Shown here piece after piece: positions 8,543 through 16,653 of a DNA stretch of 34,466 nucleotides. Position numbers and translations under genes: made by a program. This DNA is from Actinomycetes bacterium (GTDB taxonomy: Bacteria > Actinomycetota > Acidimicrobiia > Acidimicrobiales > JAJYXR01), in the NCBI GenBank assembly GCA_021801525.1, contig JAJYXW010000089.1, forward strand, positions 1-34,466, written 5' to 3'. Each line of letters opens with the position of its first letter. Positions within the stretch are counted from its first letter, which is position 1. The notes under the pieces were generated by a model. The model was given only the letters and a program-made list of their open reading frames with translations, had not been told where the DNA came from and searched no databases.

Positions 8543-9913
8543 TCACCGTAGGGATGCGAGGACTTCGATCACCTGCTCGGCAGCGGTTTCGGGGTTGACG
8601 AATGCCAGGCGCAGAACGACACGGCCCTGCCAACGCGTGGGCAAGCAGAGGATGACGCCTTCGGCAGCGTTGCGTTGCGACCATGCACGGTATTCCGCTT
8701 CGTTCCATCCGGAGCGCTCGAACAGGATCACCGAGAGCTCTGGCTCCTTGACCAGCCGCAAGTGAGGGGAATGACGGATGGCATCCGCCACAGCCGCTGC
8801 AGTGGCAATGGACTGCTCGATTGCCGCCGTATACCGATCGGTGCCGTGAGTGGCCAGGCTGAACCAGAGCGGCAGCCCCCGGGCGCGTCGTGACAAGTGG
8901 ATTGCGAGGTCCGCCGGGTTCCACTCCTCCCGGTCGATCTCGTCGAGATAGCTGGCGTGCTGGGCGTGTGCGGCTCTGGCGAGCTCGGGCGTCCTGTAGA
9001 GAAGCGCGCAGCAGTCGTAGGGGGCAAAGAGCCACTTATGCGGGTCCACGATGAAGCTGTCCGCCCGTTCGATGCCGACGAAGCGGTGACGGACACTTGG
9101 AGCGGCAAGACCAGCACCACCGTATGCGCCGTCCACGTGCAACCACAGCGCCCGTTCGGCGCAGACGTCGGCCACGTCGTCCAGGTCGTCGACCACCCCG
9201 GCGTTGGTGGTCCCCGCGGTGCCCACGACAGCGAACACGTCGTCGGTATCGGCCAAGGCCCGCCGCAGCTCACTACCAGTGAGGTGACCCCGGTCATCAA
9301 GGCCTACCTCGAGGACGCCGACATCGAGGATCCGAGCAGCCGCCCGAATGGAGGAGTGGACCTCGGTGGTACACGCCAAGCGCCACCCGCCCTTTGGCCG
9401 GCCACCCCGGCAATGGGTGGCGTACGCCCGGGCCGCGGCGAGGGCAGAGAGGTTTCCCATGGTGCCGCCGGGCACGAAACACCCACCCGCCGTGGCAGGC
9501 CACCCGAGCAGCTGCACGATCCAAGCCAGCGCCTCGTTCTCGGCAAAGATGGCACCGGCCCCCGACTCCCACAGGCCGCCGAAGATGTTGGCGGCGCTGG
9601 TTACCAGGTCGAACGCGATAGCGGCATTGGTGGGGGCCGAAGGGATGTAGGCCAGGTTCAGCACGTCGTCCTGGGCTCGGGTTGCCGGCTCGAGGACCTG
9701 GTCGAACAAGGACAGAGCGGCCTTACCCCCAATCCCACTCGCGGTGATTGTCTTGCCGGCCGCCGCCGCCAGCTCCGACGCCGGACGGGCGGTTGTCCGG
9801 GGATCGCTCGGGCGCAACACCCTCTGAGCCGCCCACGCCACCGCTGCCGAGACCACGTCCCGCTCGTCACCCCAGGGACTCGTGGTTCCCCTCGATCCGA
9901 TCTCCGACATCAT
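8543..9913 (-). CDS. Group II PLP-dependent decarboxylase
   Basis: At 456 residues it has the fold and motifs of the pyridoxal-phosphate decarboxylases that act on aromatic amino acids, glutamate or 2,4-diaminobutyrate: FVPGGTMGNLSALAAAR (phosphate/PLP contact), TTEVHSS (ring-stacking His), GTAGTTNAGVVDD, LWLHVDGAYGG (PLP Asp) and IVDPHKWLFAPYDC with the Schiff-base Lys. The substrate cannot be told from sequence alone. It is the last gene of the leftward cluster, 77 nt after the M19 dipeptidase. It carries none of the tandem repeats found in many neighbours. The start is ATG 9913, with a second ATG at 9910; no Shine-Dalgarno is visible. Confidence 0.85.
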   Translation of the reverse strand: MMSEIGSRGTTSPWGDERDVVSAAVAWAAQRVLRPSDPRTTARPASELAAAAGKTITASGIGGKAALSLFDQVLEPATRAQDDVLNLAYIPSAPTNAAIAFDLVTSAANIFGGLWESGAGAIFAENEALAWIVQLLGWPATAGGCFVPGGTMGNLSALAAARAYATHCRGGRPKGGWRLACTTEVHSSIRAAARILDVGVLEVGLDDRGHLTGSELRRALADTDDVFAVVGTAGTTNAGVVDDLDDVADVCAERALWLHVDGAYGGAGLAAPSVRHRFVGIERADSFIVDPHKWLFAPYDCCALLYRTPELARAAHAQHASYLDEIDREEWNPADLAIHLSRRARGLPLWFSLATHGTDRYTAAIEQSIATAAAVADAIRHSPHLRLVKEPELSVILFERSGWNEAEYRAWSQRNAAEGVILCLPTRWQGRVVLRLAFVNPETAAEQVIEVLASLR

Positions 9914-9990
9914 CGATCAACCGTCGCATTCCTGTCTCGCTGCCGATCTCACCCGTACTCCAGGCTGCCGGGAGACGTCCGTGAAGCCCA

Positions 9991-11001
9991 TCATCCGCAG
10001 ACGGAGCGAATGAGCTCAACGGCGTTGGTGCCGAGGACCCGGTCCACCTCCGTGCCGGTGAACCCTCTCTCCTGCAGCCGCTCCTCGATGGCGCCAAACT
10101 GACCGTAATCGTCCATGACCGGTTGGTAGTTCGCGTCCATGTCGGTGCCGATCCCGACGTGGTCGACGCCGATGACGTCGACCAACCGGATGATCTCGTC
10201 GACGAAGTCCTCGAAGGTACGTGCCGAGACGCCGGCCGGCCAGGCGCCGACGAGTCCGCCGGCAGATGCGACCATTGCAGCGTGCTCGGCGCTCACCAGC
10301 CGGGCGTTGTCGCGCCCGTCACCATTGAGGTGGGTGTGGGAGATCATGACTGGTGCGCTCGACTCTTCCAGCACTCCGAGGGTGGTCTCATACGTGGCAT
10401 GTGCGAGGTCGATTAGCAGCCCGATCCGGTTCATCTCTCGGACGAGCTTCCGCCCGGCTTGGGTGAGGCCGCCATGGGCAGGCTGCTCGGTCTGCAGGTC
10501 GCCGAATTCGTTCTGCCGGTAGTGGAGCAAGGTGATCGACCGGACACCTGCGTCATGGCACTCATCCAGGCGTTCCAAGTGGTCTTCCACGAAGTCGGCA
10601 CCTTCACAGGTGATGAACAGCGCAGTGGTCCCGGCATCGTGGGCGACGATGATGTCGTCGGCACTGCGGACAATGGCCATCTTGTGGCGGCGGGCGAGGT
10701 TGCTCAGGCCAGTGAGTTGACGACGATGGTCGGCGTATGCTTCGCCTTCCTGGAACGGCCTGACGGCACGGAGCCCGCCGTCGCCGTTCAATCCGAGCGC
10801 CCGGAGGTCGGCAACTGTGGCGAAGCTGGCTGCGGCGATGCCGGCGTTCTTGATCTCGGCGACCGATGCGTCGCAGGTGTCTGCCCCGAGGACTTGCGTC
10901 AGGAGGTCGTCGGCGTTGAGCCCAGCCAGGAAACACTTGCCTGGATGCGCGTGTAGGTCGACCCAAGGGCCGTGCGTTCTTTGGGAAGTCGATTCAGTCA
11001 A
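9991..11001 (-). CDS. Membrane dipeptidase-like metallohydrolase (peptidase M19)
   Basis: The 336-residue protein has the M19/renal dipeptidase signatures: DLHAHPG (metal-binding HxH, about residue 15), CEGADFVEDHLERL (bridging Glu region), LIDLAHATYETTLGVLEES, PVMISHTHLNGDGRDNA (metal His) and VGIGTDMDANY near the C-terminus. Family members hydrolyse dipeptides or related amide bonds with two Zn ions. The only plausible start is TTG at 11001, which overlaps the 3' end of the addA-like gene by 8 nt (TTGACTGA), so translation is probably coupled. No signal peptide is seen, so it is likely cytoplasmic. Confidence 0.85.
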   Translation of the reverse strand: MTESTSQRTHGPWVDLHAHPGKCFLAGLNADDLLTQVLGADTCDASVAEIKNAGIAAASFATVADLRALGLNGDGGLRAVRPFQEGEAYADHRRQLTGLSNLARRHKMAIVRSADDIIVAHDAGTTALFITCEGADFVEDHLERLDECHDAGVRSITLLHYRQNEFGDLQTEQPAHGGLTQAGRKLVREMNRIGLLIDLAHATYETTLGVLEESSAPVMISHTHLNGDGRDNARLVSAEHAAMVASAGGLVGAWPAGVSARTFEDFVDEIIRLVDVIGVDHVGIGTDMDANYQPVMDDYGQFGAIEERLQERGFTGTEVDRVLGTNAVELIRSVCG

Positions 11002-14000
11002 GTTCGCATTCCAGTGTCGAACCTGCCATCTCTGCCAGGGAGGCGGCCTCGGCCATGGCGGCAGGGAGATCTACGAGCTCTGTTTCCACAGGTTTCGCGC
11101 CAGCGAGCTGGATGATCACGGCCTTCTTCGCCCTCAGCCCGGTCGAAGCCTCGAGAGCGAGCGCGTAGAGAGCAAGCTGCAATCGGTGAGCTGGTGGCAT
11201 GGAGGCCGGCTCGGGCTCGGCGTCAGTCTTGAAGTCGGCGATCACGAGCTCGCCACCGTCCTCGACGACGAGGTCGACAACTCCCTCGATCAGGAGATCT
11301 GCGTTGCCAATGGCCAGGGGACCTCCGACTAACTTGGACGCTCCGGCCTCCTCAGCGGCGCCGGACGTGCCGGATGTGCCGGACGTGCCGGACGTGCCGG
11401 ACGTGCCGGACGTGCCGGACGTGCCGGATGAGGTGCCTTGCGCGTCGGGGCGGGAGAGCGGATGGGTGTGCAAGACTGCCGACACCGGCATCTCGTGCCA
11501 GTAACGCCTAGTGGCGGCTAGGCGGACAGTAGGGCTCGAGAGCGCGTTGGCGATCATGGCACCCACCTTCCCTGCCTGCTCGGGAACACCGTTGATGTCG
11601 CTCCATCGGCGTGCCAGCGTGGCTGCTCCCACCCCGGTTACGGTATCGCGGCCGGTGGCAAGGTCGACGACTGCCAGAGCCTGGTGAACTGCTCGCCCGA
11701 TCTGCAGCGCTGACGCTCCCGTGTCTCCGTGGCGATGGCGAGGCCCCCCACCAGACCGGCCATTTGGCGGGCCATTTGGCGGGCCATTAGGTGGGCGTTC
11801 ACGAGAGCCACCCGGCGGGGTGCCGGCCGCTGGATCGCCATCCAGCTCTGCTAGCTGTGTGGGGCTCACAACGGGGTCGTTGGCGGATCGCATGATCAAG
11901 TCGGACCGCTCGGCTGTCCACGCTTCGCGCGCTGCGAGCCAAGCGTCGCCCACGGCCCGCCACGTTCCACCTTCGGCGCCGGCGGTGCCGGATCCATCCG
12001 CCTCGGCCGGCTGGGCGCTCTCCGGTTGCTGATCTGCTGGGTTACCGGTGGGTTTGCTTACCGGTTTGCCGGTGGGGGCATCGAGCTCGAGAGGCGGGCT
12101 GGTGTCGAGATGCTCGGGACGCTCGGGATGCTGCCATGCGGCTGGGCCCCAGAGGCCCCTGCATTCCTCGCAAGCAGCGAGGATGCGGCTGGCCATAGAG
12201 GTATCGGGGGCGCTCGGGCTACCCTGCTTTCGGTGCACGCTCACTAGCAGGTGGTCGCGCGCGCGGGTGGCTGCGACGTACAAAAGGCGGTCGCGCTCGA
12301 GATCCTGCTGAATGGCTTCGTCCTGCCATGCGGCGTCGTAGCCTGGTGTCGCGAAGCTGCCCACTCTCACCTCCGGGCGACCGGAAGGGGCCCAGATGAT
12401 CGCACGATTCTGGCGACCCGGGGTGCGCTGCTCCAGCCCTGCCAGCACCACGATCGGGAACTCGAGGCCCTTGGACCCGTGGATGGTGAGGACCCGGACG
12501 GCGTCGTCGTCGGGTTCCGGAGGACCGGTCGGGGTGCCCCGCCCGCCTGCCTCCTCCTGAGCTGCAGCCCAGCCAAGGAAATCGGCAAGGGAGCCGCCGT
12601 TAGCATCGTCGAACATGCGCGCCTGCTCTTGCAGCCAGCGGAGGCGTTGCCAGCGGTCGCGAGGCCTCGGGTGGACGGTCGCCAGCTCGAAAGCGCCGAG
12701 CTCTCTCATTGCCGCCATCACGATCTCCGACGGTTCTTCCGTCCAGCGCCGCCGGTGGAGGTCGACTAGGAGCGACATGGCAGCGCCTACCGGGTGGTGG
12801 GGCGCGACCTGTGAAGGGGTGCTCGCACGCGGGTCGAAGCTGCCACCTGCCGCATGCCACGAGACGAGATCGTCGTCGCCACATCCGAGGAGAGGCGTCC
12901 TCAGGGCGCCGAGCACTGATATCGCATCGGAGGGGTTGTCTGCCGCGCGAAGGATCATCAGGATGTCGCGGATCTCGGGAGAGCCCCAGAGCAAGCTCGC
13001 ACCTTCCAGCCGGTAAGGCACGCCATGCTCCTCGAAGCTGATCTCCAGCTCCCTAAGAGCTGTTCGTGCTGGCAGCAGGACGGCGATGTCGCCGAAACGA
13101 GCCCGCCTCTCCTGCCCGCAGTCTTCGACCGTCCAGCCTTCGTCGAGCACGGCGAGCGCCGCATGAGCTACATCGTGGGCTGATTCGCGTCGCACGGCGC
13201 TCATCGAAGCGTCGTGAGCGGAGCCGAACAGCACTACGGCTCCACCCCTGGCGTCCGCGAGCTCGTCGCGAGCGGGGGCGAGATCGGCGTGGGAAGCCTG
13301 CGCCTGCTCCTGGGCGGTCGTTTCGAAAACGATCTTGAAGACGGCGTTTGTCCAGGCGAGCACGGAAGGCACCGCGCGGTGGTTGTGCCTCAGCACGACA
13401 GGTTCGCCGAAGGACTTCCCTGCCGCTTGGTAGGTGGCTACGTCGGCACGGCGGAAACGGTAGATGGACTGCCTGGGATCTCCAACGGCAAAGATGCGTC
13501 CCGGCTCGGACGCACCGAGCGCCGACACGATGTCCTGACGCCGCGCGTCCTGGTGCTGCGCGTCCTGCGGCAGGATATGCGGAGGCTCTGCTATGGATGC
13601 GAGCAGCTCGGCTTGGACGGGATCCGTGTCCTGGAACTCATCGACGAGAACCCGCCTGTAGTGACTTGCGACCCGGTCACGGGCCTCGGGGCTGTGGCGA
13701 AGCAGTTCTCTCGACCAGACCAGCAGATCGTGGAAACCGAGCCGGCCCTCGCGGCGCCGCTCCTCGGCGCAGGCAAGGGCGAAACCTCCCAAGCGCTGTA
13801 CCAGAAAAGCGAGCACCCGCTGACGGACTCCCTCCAGGATCGAGTTGCACGCGTCCTCGGCGTCCTGGCATGCGTCCCTGGCCAAAGAGATGGTGCCGGA
13901 CCATGCCTCCTTCCGTCCAAGGCGCGATGCAGAGAGCTTCGGGGCGTGAGCCAGCATTGTCAGCACTGCCAGCTCGGCATGGTCTTCATCCTCCCCGGTG

Positions 14001-14815
14001 ATGCCCAAAGCCTCCTCGAGCTCGCTCGCGAAGGGCTCGAGCGATCGGATGTGCGCCAGGAGCTTGTCGTCTGGATCGGTGCAGCTCGCACAGGCATCGG
14101 CAGCGCTCCGGAGTGCATCCAGGACTGCTGCTGCACGTACGGGAGCGAAGGGCTCGGTGGCGGGACCTCCCACCCGAGCGGTGTCGAGCGGGCCTTCGGG
14201 CGCGGTGTCGAGAAGGCGGTCCCAGTCGTGGTCCAAGGCATGGGCGATCGCCTGTATGTCTCTAAGCCTGAGTCCGGTGGCGAAACCTCTGGACAGGGCC
14301 CTCTCCGCCACCGGATCGGCGAGCAACTCCTCGATGAACTTTGAGAGTCGCTTCTCGAAGTCGGCTTTCCCCTCAGCCTCGTCGAGGACCTCGAACGCCG
14401 CGGGTACGCCCGCTTCGAGGAAGTTGTCCACGAGTATCCGCCTCGCGAACCCATGGATAGTGGAAATTGTGGCCTCGTCCACCTCGACGGCAACCTGGCC
14501 ACCATTTTCCCCGCTGCTTCCCCCGCTGCTTCCCCCGGCTGCCGGCAGACGGGTCTCCCTGCCCTTTCCCAGTGCATCACGGACCCGCTCGCGGAGCTCT
14601 GCAGCCGCAGCCTCGGTGAATGTTATGGCTGCGATGTCGCGCATGGTGATCCCGTCACTTCCGGCCAACGACACGATCCGTTCGACGAGGGACGAAGTCT
14701 TGCCCGTGCCAGCGCCAGCCTCGACGAAGAGGTTCCGCTCGAGATCCTGTGCTATCCGGGCCCGGCTCTCGGCGTCAGGTCCCGTGCCGTCCACGTGTGT
14801 GGCCTGAGGTTTCAT
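10994..14815 (-). CDS. addA: AddA/RecB-like UvrD helicase-nuclease
   Basis: The 1273-residue protein is a superfamily 1A helicase with a C-terminal nuclease. Visible motifs in order: AGAGTGKTSSLV (Walker A, about residue 38), AAITFTEAAAAELRERV (Ia), ISTIHGFARRIL, VLVDEFQDTDPVQ (II), FAVGDPRQSIYRFR (III), VVLRHNHRAVPSVL (IV), VLTIHGSKGLEFPIVVLAG (V), LLYVAATRARDHLLVS (VI), then GRAVHQAL and VIADFKTDAE (PD-(D/E)XK nuclease). With the AddB-like gene upstream it should resect double-strand breaks for RecA recombination. I chose ATG 14815; the frame extends to 14839, but that part lies at the IscB element's right flank. The ATG overlaps the IscB stop (ATGA). SGT repeats (9-nt units) sit in a linker before the nuclease motif. 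Confidence 0.9.
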   Translation of the reverse strand: MKPQATHVDGTGPDAESRARIAQDLERNLFVEAGAGTGKTSSLVERIVSLAGSDGITMRDIAAITFTEAAAAELRERVRDALGKGRETRLPAAGGSSGGSSGENGGQVAVEVDEATISTIHGFARRILVDNFLEAGVPAAFEVLDEAEGKADFEKRLSKFIEELLADPVAERALSRGFATGLRLRDIQAIAHALDHDWDRLLDTAPEGPLDTARVGGPATEPFAPVRAAAVLDALRSAADACASCTDPDDKLLAHIRSLEPFASELEEALGITGEDEDHAELAVLTMLAHAPKLSASRLGRKEAWSGTISLARDACQDAEDACNSILEGVRQRVLAFLVQRLGGFALACAEERRREGRLGFHDLLVWSRELLRHSPEARDRVASHYRRVLVDEFQDTDPVQAELLASIAEPPHILPQDAQHQDARRQDIVSALGASEPGRIFAVGDPRQSIYRFRRADVATYQAAGKSFGEPVVLRHNHRAVPSVLAWTNAVFKIVFETTAQEQAQASHADLAPARDELADARGGAVVLFGSAHDASMSAVRRESAHDVAHAALAVLDEGWTVEDCGQERRARFGDIAVLLPARTALRELEISFEEHGVPYRLEGASLLWGSPEIRDILMILRAADNPSDAISVLGALRTPLLGCGDDDLVSWHAAGGSFDPRASTPSQVAPHHPVGAAMSLLVDLHRRRWTEEPSEIVMAAMRELGAFELATVHPRPRDRWQRLRWLQEQARMFDDANGGSLADFLGWAAAQEEAGGRGTPTGPPEPDDDAVRVLTIHGSKGLEFPIVVLAGLEQRTPGRQNRAIIWAPSGRPEVRVGSFATPGYDAAWQDEAIQQDLERDRLLYVAATRARDHLLVSVHRKQGSPSAPDTSMASRILAACEECRGLWGPAAWQHPERPEHLDTSPPLELDAPTGKPVSKPTGNPADQQPESAQPAEADGSGTAGAEGGTWRAVGDAWLAAREAWTAERSDLIMRSANDPVVSPTQLAELDGDPAAGTPPGGSRERPPNGPPNGPPNGRSGGGPRHRHGDTGASALQIGRAVHQALAVVDLATGRDTVTGVGAATLARRWSDINGVPEQAGKVGAMIANALSSPTVRLAATRRYWHEMPVSAVLHTHPLSRPDAQGTSSGTSGTSGTSGTSGTSGTSGTSGAAEEAGASKLVGGPLAIGNADLLIEGVVDLVVEDGGELVIADFKTDAEPEPASMPPAHRLQLALYALALEASTGLRAKKAVIIQLAGAKPVETELVDLPAAMAEAASLAEMAGSTLECELD
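11361..11430. repeat. 9-nt tandem repeats in the addA-like gene
   Basis: About 7-8 copies of gtgccggac (two single-base variants), coding (SGT)n on the minus strand in the nuclease-domain region. A smaller 12-nt repeat, ggccatttggcg, lies at about 11757-11790 in the same gene. Confidence 0.9.
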
Positions 14816-16560
14816 CGAGAATGGGTGTGGGACGAGCAACCCCTGGCTTCAGCCGTGGGAGGGATAGTCCCACTCGGGCCAAAGGCCAGAGCCTCCTCCC
14901 GGTGCTCGTATCCCCAGCCGTCCCCACGCTGCAACAGCGTGCAGTGGCGGTAACTGATGCCTTGCACGGTGCCTCCTTTCGCCTTGATGTTGAAACTGCC
15001 ACTCGAACGCACGGCGACCCGCCCGACGTAGGTCCCCGCCTTCTTGGCACTTGGAACGACTGCCCGCACATGGTCGCCGGTGGCGAACCCGCGGTGGACC
15101 TTCCCGCGTGGCAGGTGAAGGCGCGGGAAGCCGTAGGCATCGGGCCGCGTACGGGCATAGCAGCCCCGGCCGGTCGCCAACGCTTCGAGCACTGTTCCTG
15201 GGAGTGAGGCAACACCGCCGGCATCTCCCGCATCTCCCGCATCTCCCACACAGAGTGCATCGAGTGTGTGGGACTTGGGAACGCTGAACCGGCTGCGGTT
15301 CCACTTGGTGCGCCCACCCGACCCGGTGAAGACAGGCAGTCCTGTGTCCTCCAGTTCCCGCCACAGCGCCCAGCGGGTCGCGTTCCCAGCTGCGGCGTCT
15401 TTGAGCGGCGCCTTCGCCTGGGCGAGTATCTGTGCCAACCGCTTGGGGTCCTTGGCGAGGAAGACCTCGACGGGAAGGCTGTCTTTGGCCTTGTTGCAGC
15501 CGGCGCAGGCGAGCGTGAGATTGGACACCCGGTTGGTTCCGCCACGCGCCTTTGGCCAGATGTGCTCCACCTGCAAGGACACACCCCTGATGTCGCAGTA
15601 GGCACACTCCCGTCCCCACTTCTCGAGCAGGTACTCACGCACCTCGTAGCCAGCCAAGGTGCCCTGGCTGTACTCGACACCGGTGATCTCCGGACTCTCC
15701 ATCTTCTGCATGTCGAAGCGCACGAGCTCTTGGTGAATGGCAGTGACCGGTGCCCACCTGCGCAGACGGATGACCACCGCCATCGTGGTGTCTACCCGGT
15801 GCTGAAGGCTTGGCGGGAGACGATGCCGGCGATAGCCGTTGTCCACGTAGCTCCGTGTACTTGCACACGGTCGGCAGTACCGGGCTCCATGCTTTGCGTT
15901 CTTCCCGCAGTTGGCACACGCCTCCGGGTGGCGGTTAGCGAAGCGGGGCGTCCTGTAGCGGAGGTTCGCAGTCCTGCGGCGGCGGCGGTAGGCAGAGCGC
16001 TGGCCCATGTGCTTGTGGATGAGCTCGCCACGGTGTGCAACCTCGAGCGACACGTGCCCGTGGCGTACATGCTTGTCGTCTACACGGAAGATCGACATTC
16101 CCGTGAACTTCGATCCCGGGTCGATGCCCAGCTCGACTCCGGGCACTTCTGACGTTGCTGCATCTCTGTCCACCAGGCGGATCACGAACGGGACCAGGCG
16201 GTGGACCCTGGCTCGTCTGGCGTGGAGCAACTTCCGGGCACGCGCCGGATTGCACGGCATGAGCGGGTGTCCGTGCTTGTCCAGTACGTTCACCCGCTGA
16301 GCCGTTATTGCTGGTGGAGCCGCAAGGCCCCGATCTTCCGCTTCGCCGGACGAGTCCGGCTCCGCGAAGTGACGCTGTACGGGAAGGTGATCCCGTACAG
16401 TCTCCCCTCGACCATGTTGCACGACAGTTGCCAGGTATCCCCGGCGTCCGCGCCCCGTTTCGCCCTTGCCCTCACGGTTGTCTGCTGACGCGGATTCCAG
16501 AGCAGGGGACTGAGGAAGCATCCCCTGGTGGGTCTTCTCGCTTTCGTGCAACGTAGACAT
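14812..16560 (-). CDS. iscB: IscB, RNA-guided HNH/RuvC nuclease of the OMEGA class
   Basis: The core (residues 90-582 from ATG 16560) is a full-length IscB. In order: PLMP domain (VNVLDKHGHPLMPCNPARARKLL), RuvC-I GIDPGSKFTG (Asp about 147), Arg-rich bridge helix (SAYRRRRRTANLRYR), a CX2CX10CX2C zinc-ribbon-like insertion, RuvC-II HQELVRFD, HNH (CAYC...VEHIWPKARGGTNRVSNL...CAGCNKAKD), RuvC-III SHTLDALCVG, and the target-adjacent-motif domain (GFATGDHVRAVVPSAKKAG...GSFNIKAKGGTVQGISY). All catalytic residues I can place are present. IscB cuts DNA guided by an omega RNA encoded just upstream. The start is uncertain: AAGGAGGTGAACAAG precedes ATG 16560 and gives an 89-residue extension, while GTG 16293 gives the usual 493-residue form. 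The stop overlaps the addA ATG. GDA repeats follow RuvC-III. Confidence 0.93.
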   Translation of the reverse strand: MSTLHESEKTHQGMLPQSPALESASADNREGKGETGRGRRGYLATVVQHGRGETVRDHLPVQRHFAEPDSSGEAEDRGLAAPPAITAQRVNVLDKHGHPLMPCNPARARKLLHARRARVHRLVPFVIRLVDRDAATSEVPGVELGIDPGSKFTGMSIFRVDDKHVRHGHVSLEVAHRGELIHKHMGQRSAYRRRRRTANLRYRTPRFANRHPEACANCGKNAKHGARYCRPCASTRSYVDNGYRRHRLPPSLQHRVDTTMAVVIRLRRWAPVTAIHQELVRFDMQKMESPEITGVEYSQGTLAGYEVREYLLEKWGRECAYCDIRGVSLQVEHIWPKARGGTNRVSNLTLACAGCNKAKDSLPVEVFLAKDPKRLAQILAQAKAPLKDAAAGNATRWALWRELEDTGLPVFTGSGGRTKWNRSRFSVPKSHTLDALCVGDAGDAGDAGGVASLPGTVLEALATGRGCYARTRPDAYGFPRLHLPRGKVHRGFATGDHVRAVVPSAKKAGTYVGRVAVRSSGSFNIKAKGGTVQGISYRHCTLLQRGDGWGYEHREEALAFGPSGTIPPTAEARGCSSHTHSR

Positions 16561-16653
16561 CTTGTTCACCTCCTTCTCGATGTCTTGGTCTGGTCAACCT
16601 GGGCTTACAGGACCTTCCTGCAAGCCCACGGCTTCAGCCGTGGGTGGTTGACC
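14841..16653 (-). mobile_element. IscB-bearing IS200/IS605-like (ISC) element
   Basis: The left end, on the minus strand, begins near 16653 with a 20-nt hairpin (CCCACGGC-TGAA-GCCGTGGG, 16625-16644). The right end has GTGGGA/TCCCAC (14855-14873) followed by GGCTGAAGCC (14845-14854), sharing CCCACGGCTGAAGCC with the left end in the same orientation. Subterminal hairpins and no long terminal inverted repeats are as expected for this superfamily. No TnpA gene lies inside, so it is non-autonomous. It sits precisely between the addB-like and addA-like genes. The exact ends, good to about 10 nt, are inferred. Confidence 0.75.
16293..16653 (-). ncRNA. Predicted omega RNA (guide scaffold) of IscB
   Basis: IscB guide RNAs are encoded between the element's left end and iscB, with the guide taken from flanking DNA at the 5' side. 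Here that interval is densely structured. GGTCAACC (16646-16653) pairs with GGTTGACC (16592-16599) and encloses two hairpins: 16625-16644 (8 bp) and 16601-16627 (12 bp, one G-U, 3-nt loop), which share three bases. Further down are CAGGGGA/TCCCCTG, a perfect 10-bp CTGTACGGGA/TCCCGTACAG stem (6-nt loop, about 16375-16400) and CCGGA/TCCGG inside CTTCG/CGAAG (about 16340-16370). The guide would come from the 3' end of the addB-like gene, above 16653. RNA ends are unknown. Confidence 0.6.

Noticed and set aside
14812-16569. Cas9 or TnpB as the identity of the HNH/RuvC protein
   Set aside because: It has the PLMP domain, small size and domain order of IscB, no REC lobe, no nearby CRISPR array, and an HNH domain that TnpB lacks.
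16634-16640. Premature stop or frameshift truncating the addB-like protein
   Set aside because: All nuclease and iron-sulfur motifs precede the stop, so only a few terminal residues are altered by the insertion.
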